From Albimonas sp963977235 (GTDB lineage Bacteria; Pseudomonadota; Alphaproteobacteria; Rhodobacterales; Rhodobacteraceae), in contig NZ_CAXBOD010000010.1 in assembly GCF_963977235.1 (NCBI RefSeq), forward strand, positions 1 through 64,000: DNA of 64,000 bases. Direction: 5' to 3'. The translations under genes were made by a program, and so were the position numbers. Shown here in pieces: positions 43,779 to 56,100 of this stretch. How positions within the stretch are numbered: the first letter of the stretch is position 1; each line of letters starts with the position of its first letter. The notes beneath the pieces are model-generated. The model ran no database searches and was not told the origin of the DNA. It saw nothing but the letters and a program-made list of their open reading frames with translations.

Positions 43779-44126
43779 GCGGCCCGCCCTCGCCTCCCTT
43801 GCATCCCGCCGGAGGGATTCGCCCGTCGATCCGACGGCCTCGAGTGATCCGGCGGCCTCCCGATCCGGCCGCTTCGGTTCAGATCCGGTTCACACCCAGC
43901 GGTTGTGCGCGGCCTTTTCCTCCGGTTTCCACGTCGTTTCCAACAAATTCCAAAATTCAAAGCTGCCAAAGGGAAAGGTGGCGGCATTGGGGCTTGCCCT
44001 TGCGGAAATGCGACACGAGTATGTCGCGTCCATGCCTCTCCGTCGCAGGGATGCGTGGGCTAAAGCGTTAATCGGCCATGAATTTAACATGAATTCGGGC
44101 CGGGGCGTACAGGGGAGGTCGGTCGC
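43779..44126 (+). other. Leader/promoter region of the giant gene
   Basis: 348 bases with a marked AT-richer stretch (43905-43980, containing CAACAAATTCCAAAATTCAA) unlike the surroundings. A perfect inverted repeat GCGACA/TGTCGC (44009-44014, 44021-44026) follows, and a second AT-rich patch (TTAATCGGCCATGAATTTAA, near 44066-44090). AGGGGAGG at 44111-44118 is a strong ribosome site 8 bases before the ATG at 44127. Likely holds the promoter; exact elements not fixed. Confidence 0.5.
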
Positions 44127-47100
44127 ATGTCGTCGCCGTTCAAGCCGCAGGAGGCGGGCTCGCTTCCTCGTCTGCCGTTCAACCGGGGGGTGAGGGCCAG
44201 GCTTCGACACCGCGATCCGCGACGCCTTCGACGACTGGAGGCGGCGGCCCGCCGCCTGACGCTCGACCCGCTCGAGCCGCGCATCCTGCTCAACGCCGAC
44301 GTGCTGGCGCTGGACGTGGGCGCGCTGTTCCCCGACCGACGCGACGCCGACCTCCTGGTCCGCATGCACGAGGAAACCCGGCGCGAAGGCGAAGCGACCG
44401 CCGTCGTGCAGCGGGTCGAGGTGCTCGACCGCGAGGGCGGCGCGCTGCTGGCCTTCGGCGACCTCTCCGAGATCACCGCGCTGTCGATCCTGGGCGGGGA
44501 GGGGGACGACTCCGTCTTCGTCGACGCGGCCTCGTTCGGGGACGCGGGCGTGCCGGCGCTGTCGTTCGACGGGGGCGCGGGCTCGGACCTGCTGGGTTTT
44601 GCGACCGCAGGCGACATGCTGTGGACCATCGACCAGCTCGACGGCGGCTCGGCCAGCGACGGGCGCGGCGCGGTCAGCTTCACCGGGGTCGAGCGGCTGG
44701 AGGGCGCGGCGGGCAACCAGGACGAGTTCGTCGTCGTCGAGGCCGCCAACATCTCGGGCGGGATCGAGGGCGGCGAGGGCGGCTTCGACACGCTGACCTT
44801 CGAGGGCGACGTCGGCGCCCTGCGCTACGACGTCGACGGGCCGCAGTCGGGCACGATCTGGCGCGACGCGACCGGACTCGCCTTGTCGGGCTTCGAGCCG
44901 ATCGTGATCGTGGACACCGCCGCCGACCTCGACGTGGTGCTCAGCAACGGCGCGGATCCCGACGCGAGGCTCAGCTGGGACGGATCGCTGTTCACCCTCG
45001 ACGGGTCGAGCTTCGAGCTGATCACCTTCAACGTCACCGACTCGATCCGCATCTCGGGCGGCGAGGGCGTCGACTTCCTCGAGATCGAGAGCTTCGATCC
45101 GAACTACACCGGCTCCCTGCTGGTGGAGGCGGAATCCATCCTGATCGCCGAGGCGGCGCACGTCGGCGCCAACGGCGCGATGAGCTTCGTGACGCTGGAC
45201 GCGACCGCTTCGGACGCCGCGACCTCCGGTTCTGGCGCGGCCTCGGCCTCGGCGACCGCCTCGGTCGTGGTGCTGGGCGACATCACCGCCTCGGGCGCGG
45301 TGACGCTGAGCGCGGAGGCGACCGCGCACGCCACGCTCTCGGGCTCGGCCTCGCCGGCCCAGACGGCGGGCGCCAACGCTTCGGCCACGGTGCAGGTGGG
45401 GGCGAGCTCGACAATCCGGGCCGGCTCGCTGAGCCTCTTGGCCAACACCGCCAACATCATCGACGCAGAGGCTACCCTGGGGCTCGGCGGGATCGACGCG
45501 ACGGTGGTCGCGATGACCCGGGCCGAGGTTCTGGGCGGCGCGACGCTCGAGGTTTCGGGCGCGGTCTCCGTCTCGGCGGCCAACGTGACCACGGTGGATG
45601 TGGACGTCGAGGCGGGGGTTCTGTCGGACGTCACCGGTTTTGACGTGCTGTTCGCCAACGTTGACATGACCCGTTCGAGCGTGGCGCGGATCGGCGACGG
45701 CTCGGCCGAGGTCCTGGTCGGCGGGCCCGGCGCGACGCTGGGCGGGGCGCTGAGCATCAGCGCGAGCAACGCCGGCGCCATCGGCGTGCGGGTCGCCTCG
45801 ACCTTCGTGGGCGTCACCGGGCTCGACGTCTCCCAGGACAGCGCCGTCGCGCGGCTGGCGATGGCCGACGTGGACATGGGGTCCGTCTCGCTGATCGCGA
45901 GCAACGCGACCCTCTACGAGACCGAGTCCAAGGTCTCGGGCAACGACGTGACCGGCGCGACGCGGGCGAAGATCGTGAATTCCGACGTGGTCTCGGGGGC
46001 CGGCGTCTCGGCCACGGCGACCGATTCCGCGCGGGTCCGCGTCACCTCGGCCGGGCTCGAGGAAGATATCGACACGATCCTCGACACCGTGGTCGAGGTC
46101 GGCCTGGGCCTGCCCGACGTGACCTTCGAGGTCGCCGCCGCGGTCAACGAGGTCGCGCGCGACGTCGAGGCGTCGATCTCGGGCTCGGAGGTCGCGGCCC
46201 GCGACGGGGCGGTGGAGGTCGATGCGACCAACGAGATGACGCTGATCGCCACGACGCAGGTGATGGCGATCTCCAACAACTCCGACATCGACCTCACGGC
46301 GCCCAACATCGGGATCTCCTTCGGGGGGGTGCTGGCCTCCAACGAGATGCGGGGCGACGTGCTGGCCTTCATCGCCGCCTCGGGCGTGCGGGCGATGGGG
46401 ACCGCGGGCGACGTGAAGGTCCGCGCCAGCAACGCGCAGCTGGTCACCGCGCGCACCGACGCGACCCAGAAGGTCATCGGCGGCTCCAACGTGGCGGGCG
46501 GCGTCGCGGTGGCGGTGAACGTGCTGGGCCGCGACGTGACCAACATCGCCGGCCAGGCGGTGGACGTCTTCTTCGGGACCGAGCTGGGCCTGTCGGGCGA
46601 GCCCGCGCTGACCCAAGCCTATATCGAGTCCTCGGACGTGAACGCCGATCGCGACGTCGAGGTGGCCGCCGCGTCCGACATGCTGATCGACGCCGTCACC
46701 TCCAACGCGGCCGAGTCCAGCGCCGGCGGGACCGACGGCGATTACCTCTATGGCGCGCAGGGCATGGGCGCGAGCGCGGTGATCGCGTTCAACGTGCTCG
46801 AGGGCGCGACGCTCGCCTATATCGACGACGCGGCGACCGCCGACGTCGATCTGGGCGCCGACGGGGTTACGCAGACGCAGGCCGGGCGGGACGTGAGCGT
46901 CTCGGCCGTCGACGTCTCGGCGATCCTCTCGGAGGTGACGCTGGTGGCCAGTTCGGCCACCTCCTCGGACGGCGGGCTGACCCAGATCAACGAGACGCTG
47001 GGCCTGTTCCTCGACAGCGACTTCGTGGTTTCGGGGGCGGGCGATCCGGACACGTTCGGCACGGGGGGCACGGCCGACGTGACCTCGGTCGATCTCGGCT

Positions 47101-50100
47101 TCGGCGACCGGGTGCGGCTGACCCGCGGCTACGAGGCGGCGGGCGACGGCGCCGGCGCCCAGGGGCTGATCTACCGGTTCATGGGCGACGCCGCGAGCGG
47201 CGTGAACCTCGACGAGACCGACTTCACCAACCTCGACCTCTGGCAGGAGGTTCCCGAAACCTCCACGATTCCGACCGGTTACAATCTCACATCCTCGGAT
47301 TCCATGGCGCTGGGCGCGACCCTCTCGCGCAACCAGATCGACGTCGAGACCGAGGCCCGGATCCTGCGCGGCGACGTGGTCGCCGAGCGCGACGTCAGCG
47401 TCTCGGCGACACAGGACGCCGACATCGAGGCGGTGCTCGACACCAGCGTCGAGTCCTCGGGCGGCAGCGTCTGGGGCACGGGCGAGTCCGTGGCGGGCAA
47501 CGGCGTCCTCGCCTTCAACTCGGTGCAGAACGAGGCCACGGCGCGGGTCGAGGACGGCTCCGCCACCGCGGGGCGCCACGTCTCGGTGACCGCGGCGAAC
47601 GACGGGCGGCTGGCGGCGGAGATCCACAACGCCACCACCTCGGGGGCGGACGCGGTCGGGATCGTGGTCGCGTTCAACACCGTGGGCTACCGGCCGGGCG
47701 ACATCGTCACCCAGGCGCTCGACACCTACTACAAGACCGACATCGCCAGCGAGGACCCCTCGGACGTCACGGCGCGGGTCTCGGGCTTCGCGATCCACGC
47801 CGACGGCTCGGTCGCGGTCACCGCGCAGAACGCCGCGACCCTCGACGCGACCATCGACACCCGGGCCAAGGCCGACGCGGCCGCCTTCTTCGGCGCCAGC
47901 GGCTTCGCGGCGACGGGGGTGATGGCCTCGAATCGGATCTCCGCCTCGGCCGTCGCCGAGATCGTCGAGCTCGAGGGCGCCGCGATGGGCGTCGTCGGCA
48001 GCCGGACCGAGGACACGCCCGACGCGAATTTCCTCGACGACGTCACGGTTTCGGCGACAGACGCGGTGCTGCTGAAGACGCGCACCGACCTCGACACCAC
48101 GGTCAAGAAGACCAACGACCTCGGCGCCGGGCTGATCAACGACTTCGCGCAGAGCCTGCTCGACAATTACGAGTACACCGACGAATCCGGCCTGCAGACG
48201 CTGGAATTCGGCGACCGGGTCTGGGTCGGCAGCGACGTGCCGGGCGAGGAGAACACCGGCCAGCTCTATCGCTGGATGGGACCCGACGGGACCGCGCTCG
48301 ATCTCGGCGCGCTGCCCGCGGATCGGGCCTATGACGACCCCGACTGGTGGAAGGCCGTGGACGCGACCAACGTCGTGCCGGGCGTCGTCGCCTCGTCGCT
48401 GATGAAGGCGCTGGACCTGTCGGCGGGCGATTCCGAAGCGCTGACGGGTCTGGTCACCCGCAACGAGGCCACGGGCGGCGCGCTCGCGCGGGTCGAGAAC
48501 ATCGACATCGTGGCCACCGGCGACGTGACCGTCACGGCGACCGAGCGGGCGACCCTGTCGGCGATCGAGACCTCCTCGATCGCCGCGGTGAAGGCCACGG
48601 GCGGCATCCTCGCGATGAACGAGCTGAATTCCTCGGCCGAGGCGAAGGTGGTCGACAGTTCCCTCGACACCACGGCGGGGACCGAGGGCGACATCACGAT
48701 CTCGGCGCTGAACCTGGCGGCGCTCGACGCGAAGGTGCTGACCTCGATGACCGCCACGACCGAGGGGGCGGCGGCCACCATCGCGCTGAACGCGGTGGGG
48801 TTCGATTCCTCGATCCTGTATTTCCAGGTCTTCGACGCGCTGCTCGGCTCGGACTACCTGCTCGAGAAAACGCCGGCCTCGGCCACCGCCACGGCGCTGA
48901 ACGCCGACCTGCTGGCCAGCGGCGACGTCTTGGTCACCGCCGACAGCCGCGAGACGCTGTTCGAGTTCGACAGCGCCGAGGTCGAGGCGACGGCCCAGGC
49001 GCTGGATGACGCTGGGACCGCCGAGGGCGATTCCGACGACGAGGATGGCGACGCCGCGATCCTTGGCGCGCTCGCCGACCGGTTCGCCGCCGAAGGGATC
49101 GAATTCGACGCGCAGGGTCTGAGGGTCGAGACGGTCGAGACGGGCGCCTTCTGGTTCGTCACCGACGCCGAGGGCCGGGCCTGGCAGGTCAAGCGCGACT
49201 TCGGCGCGCTGGCGGGCGACGCCTCGGACGACGTTCTGACGGTGGCGCTGGTCAACATCGTCAACGCCCGCGTGGGCAATGAGGTCGCCCAGGAGGTGAC
49301 CAACAGCAAGGTCCTTGTCGACCGCATGCTGGCCCAGCAGAAGCTCGACAAGTCCAAGGACACCGACAAGAAGCTCAAGTACGGGTCCAACGGCCAGGCC
49401 TCGGGCGGGGCGCTGGCGACGAACCGGATCAACTCCTCGACCTCGGCGGTGATCACCTCGGTCGGCCACGACTTCGAGTCCTCTCAGACCGTGGACGCGC
49501 TGCGCACGGGCGACCGGGTCCTGCACGGCGGCCAGGTCTACGAGTATGTGGGCGAGGACCAGGCTCCGGTCGAAAGCTTCGACTACACCAGCCGCACTCG
49601 CCTGCTGGCGGTCGACGGGCCGATCACCGTGCGCCTTCACGAGGATGCGGGCGGCTTCGCGCAGGGCGACATCCTGCGCTACGACGGCCCCGGCATCGCC
49701 GCCGAGCCCACGATCGCCAGCGACGCGAGCCCGGCAAGCCTCGCGACCGGCGCCCTCGTCGAAGTGGCCGCCGACACCGGCGATTTCGCCGCTGGCGCGC
49801 TGCTGCGCTACACCGGCGACCCGGTTGCGGCGCCCGACATCGCGGCGCTGCTGGTCTCGGCCCCCGGGGACTTCGAGGTCTATGACGGCGAGGATCTGAG
49901 CGCGCTGATCGCCGATCACGCCGCCGACTGGACGCAGATCAACGCGCCGATCGCGGTCAACCTCGCCAACGGGGCGCAGAGCTACGCCACGAACGACGAC
50001 TGGCGCGCGGCCTCGGTCTTCGGCGGCGGCACACTCGAGGCGGGCGGCGCGGTCACTGTCGACGCGGTCGACAGCGCCAACGTGGTGGCCAACATCTCGC

Positions 50101-53100
50101 TCGATGTCTCGTCCTCGGTCTCCAACAACGTCGACGGGCTGGTCGGAGTGGCGGTCGAGCTGCTGAGCGCCGACTACGACTACACCACCAATTCCGGCGC
50201 GCAGACCGTCACCGAGGGCCAGCGCGTGCGCGTCGCGACCGAGCATGGGGGCGAGGCCGCCCTCAAGACCCGGGTGTTCGAGTGGCAGGGCCCCGCGCCG
50301 CTGGCCGTGACCGACTGGGACGCGGTCGACTTCGGGGCCGGCTGGGTCGACGTCACCACGCTCGACGACGTGCTGGCCGACGCCTTCCCCAATGTTGGGA
50401 ACCTCGCCGACAGCAACTCGCGCGCCGTGGGCGGGCTGATCGCGCTGAACGACGCGCGGGGCGAGGTGTTCAGCGCCGTGATCGGCATGGACGTCGAGGC
50501 CGGCGGCCCCGTCTCGGTCACCGCGCAGGCGCAGACGGCGATCCTTTCGACGCTGCTCTCCAACGTCTCCTCCTCGGGCGGCAGCGCCTGGGGCACGGGC
50601 GAGAGCCTGGCCGTGAACGGCCAGATCGCCACCAACCTGGTGCAGAGCCAGGCCGAGGCGCTGGTGCTCGACAGCGAAATCGCCGCCACCGGCGCGGGCG
50701 CGCTGGGCGACGTCACGGTCGCCGCGCGCAACGCCGCCACGCTCGACGCCACGCTGGCGCCCTCGACCAAGGCGGGCGACACCGCCGTTTCGGTCACGCT
50801 GGCGTTCAACACGCTGGGGTGGGAGAGCTCGAACGTCCTCTTCAGCCTCGTCGAGACGGTGCTGACCGATCCGCTGATCTCCGAGGAGCTGCTGGGCGGG
50901 CTGACCTATTCCTCCGCCCGCGCGCAGGTGCTGAATTCCGACATCGACGCCGCCGGCGCGGTCGCCGTGACCGCGGAGTCCGATGAGCTGCTGAACGCGA
51001 CGCTCTCGAACTCCACCGTCTCGGAGGCCTCCGCCCTGAAGGGGGCCGAGGGCAAGTCGATCGGCTTCGCCGTCGCTTCGAACAAGATCGCGGGCAAGGC
51101 GGTCGCGGCGATCGACAATTCCGGCGCGGCGGCGGGGACGCAGGTCTCGGGCGACCTCGGCGTCTCGGTGGTTGCGCGCGACGACATCCTGGCCTTTGCC
51201 AACACCAAGCTGACCTCGGACAGCTCCACCTCCAACGACGGCGGCGCGGCGGTCTTCCAGGAGACGCTGAACGACCTGACGCCGGCCGACTGGGTGGCCA
51301 CCGACGACGCCCAGAGCGTGTTCCTCCAGCATGGCCAGCTGGTGCGCCTGTCGGACGACTTCTCCGGCGCGGGCGAGGCCGGCAAGGTCTATGTCTGGAT
51401 GGGCGACGACGACGTCGAAACGGACCTGGCGGGGGCGACCTACACCGATCCGAACTTCTGGAAGGAGTTCGCGCTCTCCTCGATCGTGCCGACCGGGTTC
51501 AACGTCTCGGATTCCAACTCCACCGGCGCGGCCGGGCTGCTGGTCTACAACGAGCTGCGCGGCGGCGCGACGGCGCGGGTGATCGAGGCGGAGCTGCGCG
51601 CCTCGGGCGGCGCGATCCTGGTCGAGGCGGTCGAGAACGCGCGGATGGAGGCCAGGACCGACTCCATCGCCTCCTCCTCGGGGGGCAGCGCGCTGGGCGA
51701 GGGGACCTCGCTGGCGGTCAACGGGGTCATCGCGACGAACCTGCTGCTGGCCTCGGCCGACGCCTCGGTGGCGGACTCCGATCTGACGGCGGGCGGCGGC
51801 GCGGATGGCGACATCACGGTGCGCGCGACCAACACCGGCGAGCTGATCGCCGAGACGCTGGCCGACACCTCCACCGGCGACACCGCCGTGGGCGTGTTGA
51901 TGGCGATCAACAGCGCCGGCTGGTCGCCGACCTCGCGCTACCTGCTGGCGCTCGAGGCGCTGATCGGATCGCCGGAGGTCTCGGACGCCGAGTTCACCGA
52001 CAGTTTCGCGGGCGAGCAGCCCGTCTCGGCCACCGCGCGGGTGATCAATTCGGACCTCGACGCCTCGGGCGCGGTGCTGGTCGAGGCGACCAACACCTCG
52101 CTGATCGACGCGGACACCTCGGGGGACGCCACCTCCTCGGCCGGCGCGCTGACCGGCGCCTCGGGCAAGGCCTTCGGGGCGGTGATCGCCTACAACCGTC
52201 TGTCGTCCGAGAGCCGCGCCATCCTCGACGTGGCCGACTGGCGCGAGGGCGACGGCAAGCGCTGGGCGCGCACGGGCGAACGGTTCGAGACCGAGGCCGG
52301 CGCGATCTGGGAGCTGACGGGCGAGGACATGCGCGTCGACTTCGACGGGTTCGACCCGTCCGCGGACGACGACTGGACCCTGGTCGCGGGCGGCGCCGCG
52401 CAGCGCAACGACGTGGACGGGCACGAGGGCGTGACGGTGTCGGCGACCGACTCCGCCACGCTTCAGGCCGACAACACGATGGAGGCGATCACCACCGTCT
52501 CCAACGACGGCGGCATCTCGACGGCGCTGGGCGCGCTCGACAGTCTCGCCAACGAATACCAGTTCACCCAGAACTCCGGCGAGCGGCAGATCCGCTTCGG
52601 CCAGAAGGTGCTGCATGCGGCGGGGACCGAGGATCCGGCCGACGACACGCTCTACATGTTCGTGGGCGAGGATCCCAACGACGCCAGCGACGACACCGAC
52701 GGCTATGTGACGGTCGACCTCGCGACCACCGACTTCACCGACGAGACCCTGTGGAAGGAGATCGATCCCGTTGATCTTGCAGGGATCTTCGGGATCCTCA
52801 ACGACGTCGGCTTCAACTTCAACATCTCCGAGAGCGACGCGACCGCCGCGGGCGGGCTGATCTCGCTCAACGACCTGCGGGCGGATACGGACGCCATCGT
52901 GGGGCGCTCGGACGTGGACGCGAGCGACGGCTCCATCGCCGTGACGGCCACCGAGACCGCGACGGTCGAGGCGACCAACACCGGCATCGTGAAGGCCGAC
53001 GGCGGCTCGGTCTTCGCGGCGGGCGAGGAGTCGAGCACCGTGCTCGCGGTCAACGCGATCATCGCCACCAACACCGTGCTGGGCGAGGCCCGCGCCATCG

Positions 53101-56100
53101 CCCGCGACGCCGCCATGACCGCGCTCGACGCCGCGGGCGGCGTCGACGGGGGGGATCTGACGGTCGCGGCGACCAATGCCGCGACCATCGAGGCGACCAC
53201 CACGACCACGACGCGGGTGCAGGGCGGGGGCGGCGATTCCATCGGCATCGGCGTGGCGCTGGCCTTCAACTCGGTGGGGATCGCGCCGCAGAACGTGCTG
53301 TTCAACACCGTGGACGCGCTGCTGGGGACCTCCATCGGCGACGTCGACCGGGCGCGGGCCTATGCGGCCATCGAGGGCGGCTCGGCCGTGGCCGACGACG
53401 CGCTGAGCGTGACCGCGACCAACGCCGGGACCATCGAAGCGCAGGTCGAGAACACCGTCATCGTGACCTCGGTCTCCATCGGCTCGAGCGAGGACGAGAA
53501 GGCCATCGCGGTGGCCCCTATCGTGACGCTGAACCGCGTCGCCTCGGGCGCCGTGGCCAACGTGGTCGAGGCGGACGAGCTGCGCTCCAACGCCGGCGCG
53601 ATCACCGTCAGCGCGGCCGACGCCGCCACGATCCGGGCCGAGGTTCTGGCGGCGTCGGCCTCGGTTTCGCTGAACCTGGGGTCGGGCAAGTCGCTCAGCG
53701 TCGCAATCGCGGCCTCCATCGCGCGCAACCAGATCGACGCGCTCGTGGATGCGGCGATCCTCGGGACAGGGACGGACGCGCTTCCGATCTCGGCCGCAGG
53801 AGGCGTGTCTGTGCTCGCCTCGCAGGATGCCAGCGTCACGGCGGTGGTGCGCGCGGTCGCGGCCTCGGTCTCGGTCGGCGGCGGCGGGGCCTTCGGGGCC
53901 TCGGGCGGGGGGGCGATCTCGGCCAACGCGATCCAGGGCGCGACGACCGCGCGGCTGGTCGACAGCGTGGTGCAGGCCTCGGCCGTGAGGGTCGACGCGG
54001 GCAGCGCGGCCGTGATCGACTCCGACGTGCTGGCCGCGGCGGTCACCGCTTCGGGCGGGCTGAACAACACCACCGCGGTGGCGGTGGGCCTGTCCATCGC
54101 CGAGAACAACATCGGCTTCGGCACGGTGGCGGTGGAGGACTCCGACATCCTCGCGCCGGCCGAGGTCTTCGGCTCCGACGAGACGGTGGCGCTGGAAACC
54201 GGCGACGTGGTGCGCATCGTCGGCGACTTCCTGCGGCTGGGCCAGGTGTTCGAGTTCGTGGGCGAGACCCCGCCCGAGGACGTGGACCTCTCGCTGCAGG
54301 ACTATTCGAACCCCGACCTGTGGAAGCGGATCGACATCGCCCGCAGCGGGCTGGTCACCCAGGCGCTGATGGAGAACACGGCGCTGCTCGACAACGGCGC
54401 CGCGGACGCGGACCTGGCGGTGGAGGCGACGGGCGATCAGTCGATCTCGGCCTCGGTTCTGGCTGCGGCCGGCGCGGTGGCGGTGGGGCTGGGCGGCAAC
54501 GCCGCGGCGGTCTCGGCGGCGGGCGTGTTCGCGCGCAACCGCATCGGCTCGGACGTCTCGGCGCGGGTCTCGGGCGACGATGCGCCGGGCAGCGCGAGCG
54601 ACGGGATCGTGGTCTCGCGCGCCAGCGTGAGCGCTGAGGACACCTCCTCCATCGGCTCGCTGGCCGGGGCCGCGGCGATCTCGGTCGCCATCGGCTCGGG
54701 CAACGCCACCAGCGTCGCCATCGGCCTCTCGATCGCGATGAACGAGATCGAGAACGACGTCTCGGCCGAGATCGTGAACGTGGCCGCCTTCGAGTCCGCC
54801 GGCACGGACGCAAGCGACGACGTGACCGTCGCCGCAACCACCCGCGGCGGCGAGGTGACCACCATCGCCGCGGGCGACCTCAGCCTCACCGCGGCCGAGC
54901 TGTATGACGCGGCCGAGGAGACCCCCGACGACGACTCCACCGCAGGGACCGACGAATACCAGGACGACGCGGATGGGGACGCGCTGGCGCTGGCGGCGCT
55001 GACCGCCGACCTCAGCGCGGCGGGGCTCGACATCGCCCCCTCCGACATCCTGCGCTTCGCGAAGGCGGCGGATGACGCGGGCTGGACCCTGATCACGCTT
55101 GACGGGGTCGTGCACCGGCTGAGCCTGTCGGACACCGGCGACCTTGTGGTGGAGCGGGCGACCGTCTCCTCGGTCTCGGCGGCCGCGGCATTTGCGGCCT
55201 CGATCTCCGGCGGCAATCCGGTGGCCGTTGCGGGCGCGGGCGCCTACTCGCAGAACGTGATCAACTCCACCACCTCGGCGCTGATCGAGAACAGCGATCT
55301 CGACGTCGAGGGCGATGTCAGCGTCACGGCGCAGAACGCGGCCTCGATCCAGGCGCTGGTGGTGGCGGCCTCGCTGTCGTTTGCGGGCGGATCGGGCAAC
55401 GCGGTCGGGGCCTCCATCGGCGTCTCGGTGGCGCGCAACTTCATGGGCAGGGAGCGGGACGGCGGTTCCGCCGCATCGGGCGTCTCGGCCGAGATCGTGG
55501 ACAGCCGGGTCGACGCCGAGGGCGCGCTGGCGGTGTCGGCGAGTTCCACCCAGACCATTGAATCCATGGTCGTGGCGGGCTCGGTCGCCATCGCCGCGGG
55601 CGGGGGCAACGGGATCGGCGTGGCGGGCTCGGGCGTCGTGGCGATCAACGAGATCGACAACGACGTGCGCGCGGCCATCTCGGGCGACGACGGCGGCGCG
55701 AGCCCGGCGATCGCCGCCGACAGCATCACGGTGGACGCGGACGACGCCTCGGCCATTTCCGCGCTGGCGGCCGCGGTCGCGGTGTCCGGGGCCTTCTCCG
55801 GCGGCGCCTCGGTGGCGGTGTCGCTGGGCGTCTCGGTGGCGATGAACACCATCGAGGGCGCGACCGAGGCGGTGATCGAGACCCTCGACGCGGGCCTCGA
55901 GGCCGAGACCGGCCTGGTGCGGGTCGAGGCGACGGACAGCTCCGAAATCACCGCCCTGTCGGCCGCCGCGGCGGTGGCCTTCGCGGTGGGCGGCACGGCG
56001 GGGGTCAGCATCGCGGGCGCCGGCGCCTGGTCGGAGAACACGATCCTCTCGGACGTCCGGGCGCTGGTCGACGGCTCGGACGTGGAGGCGGCGGGCGACG

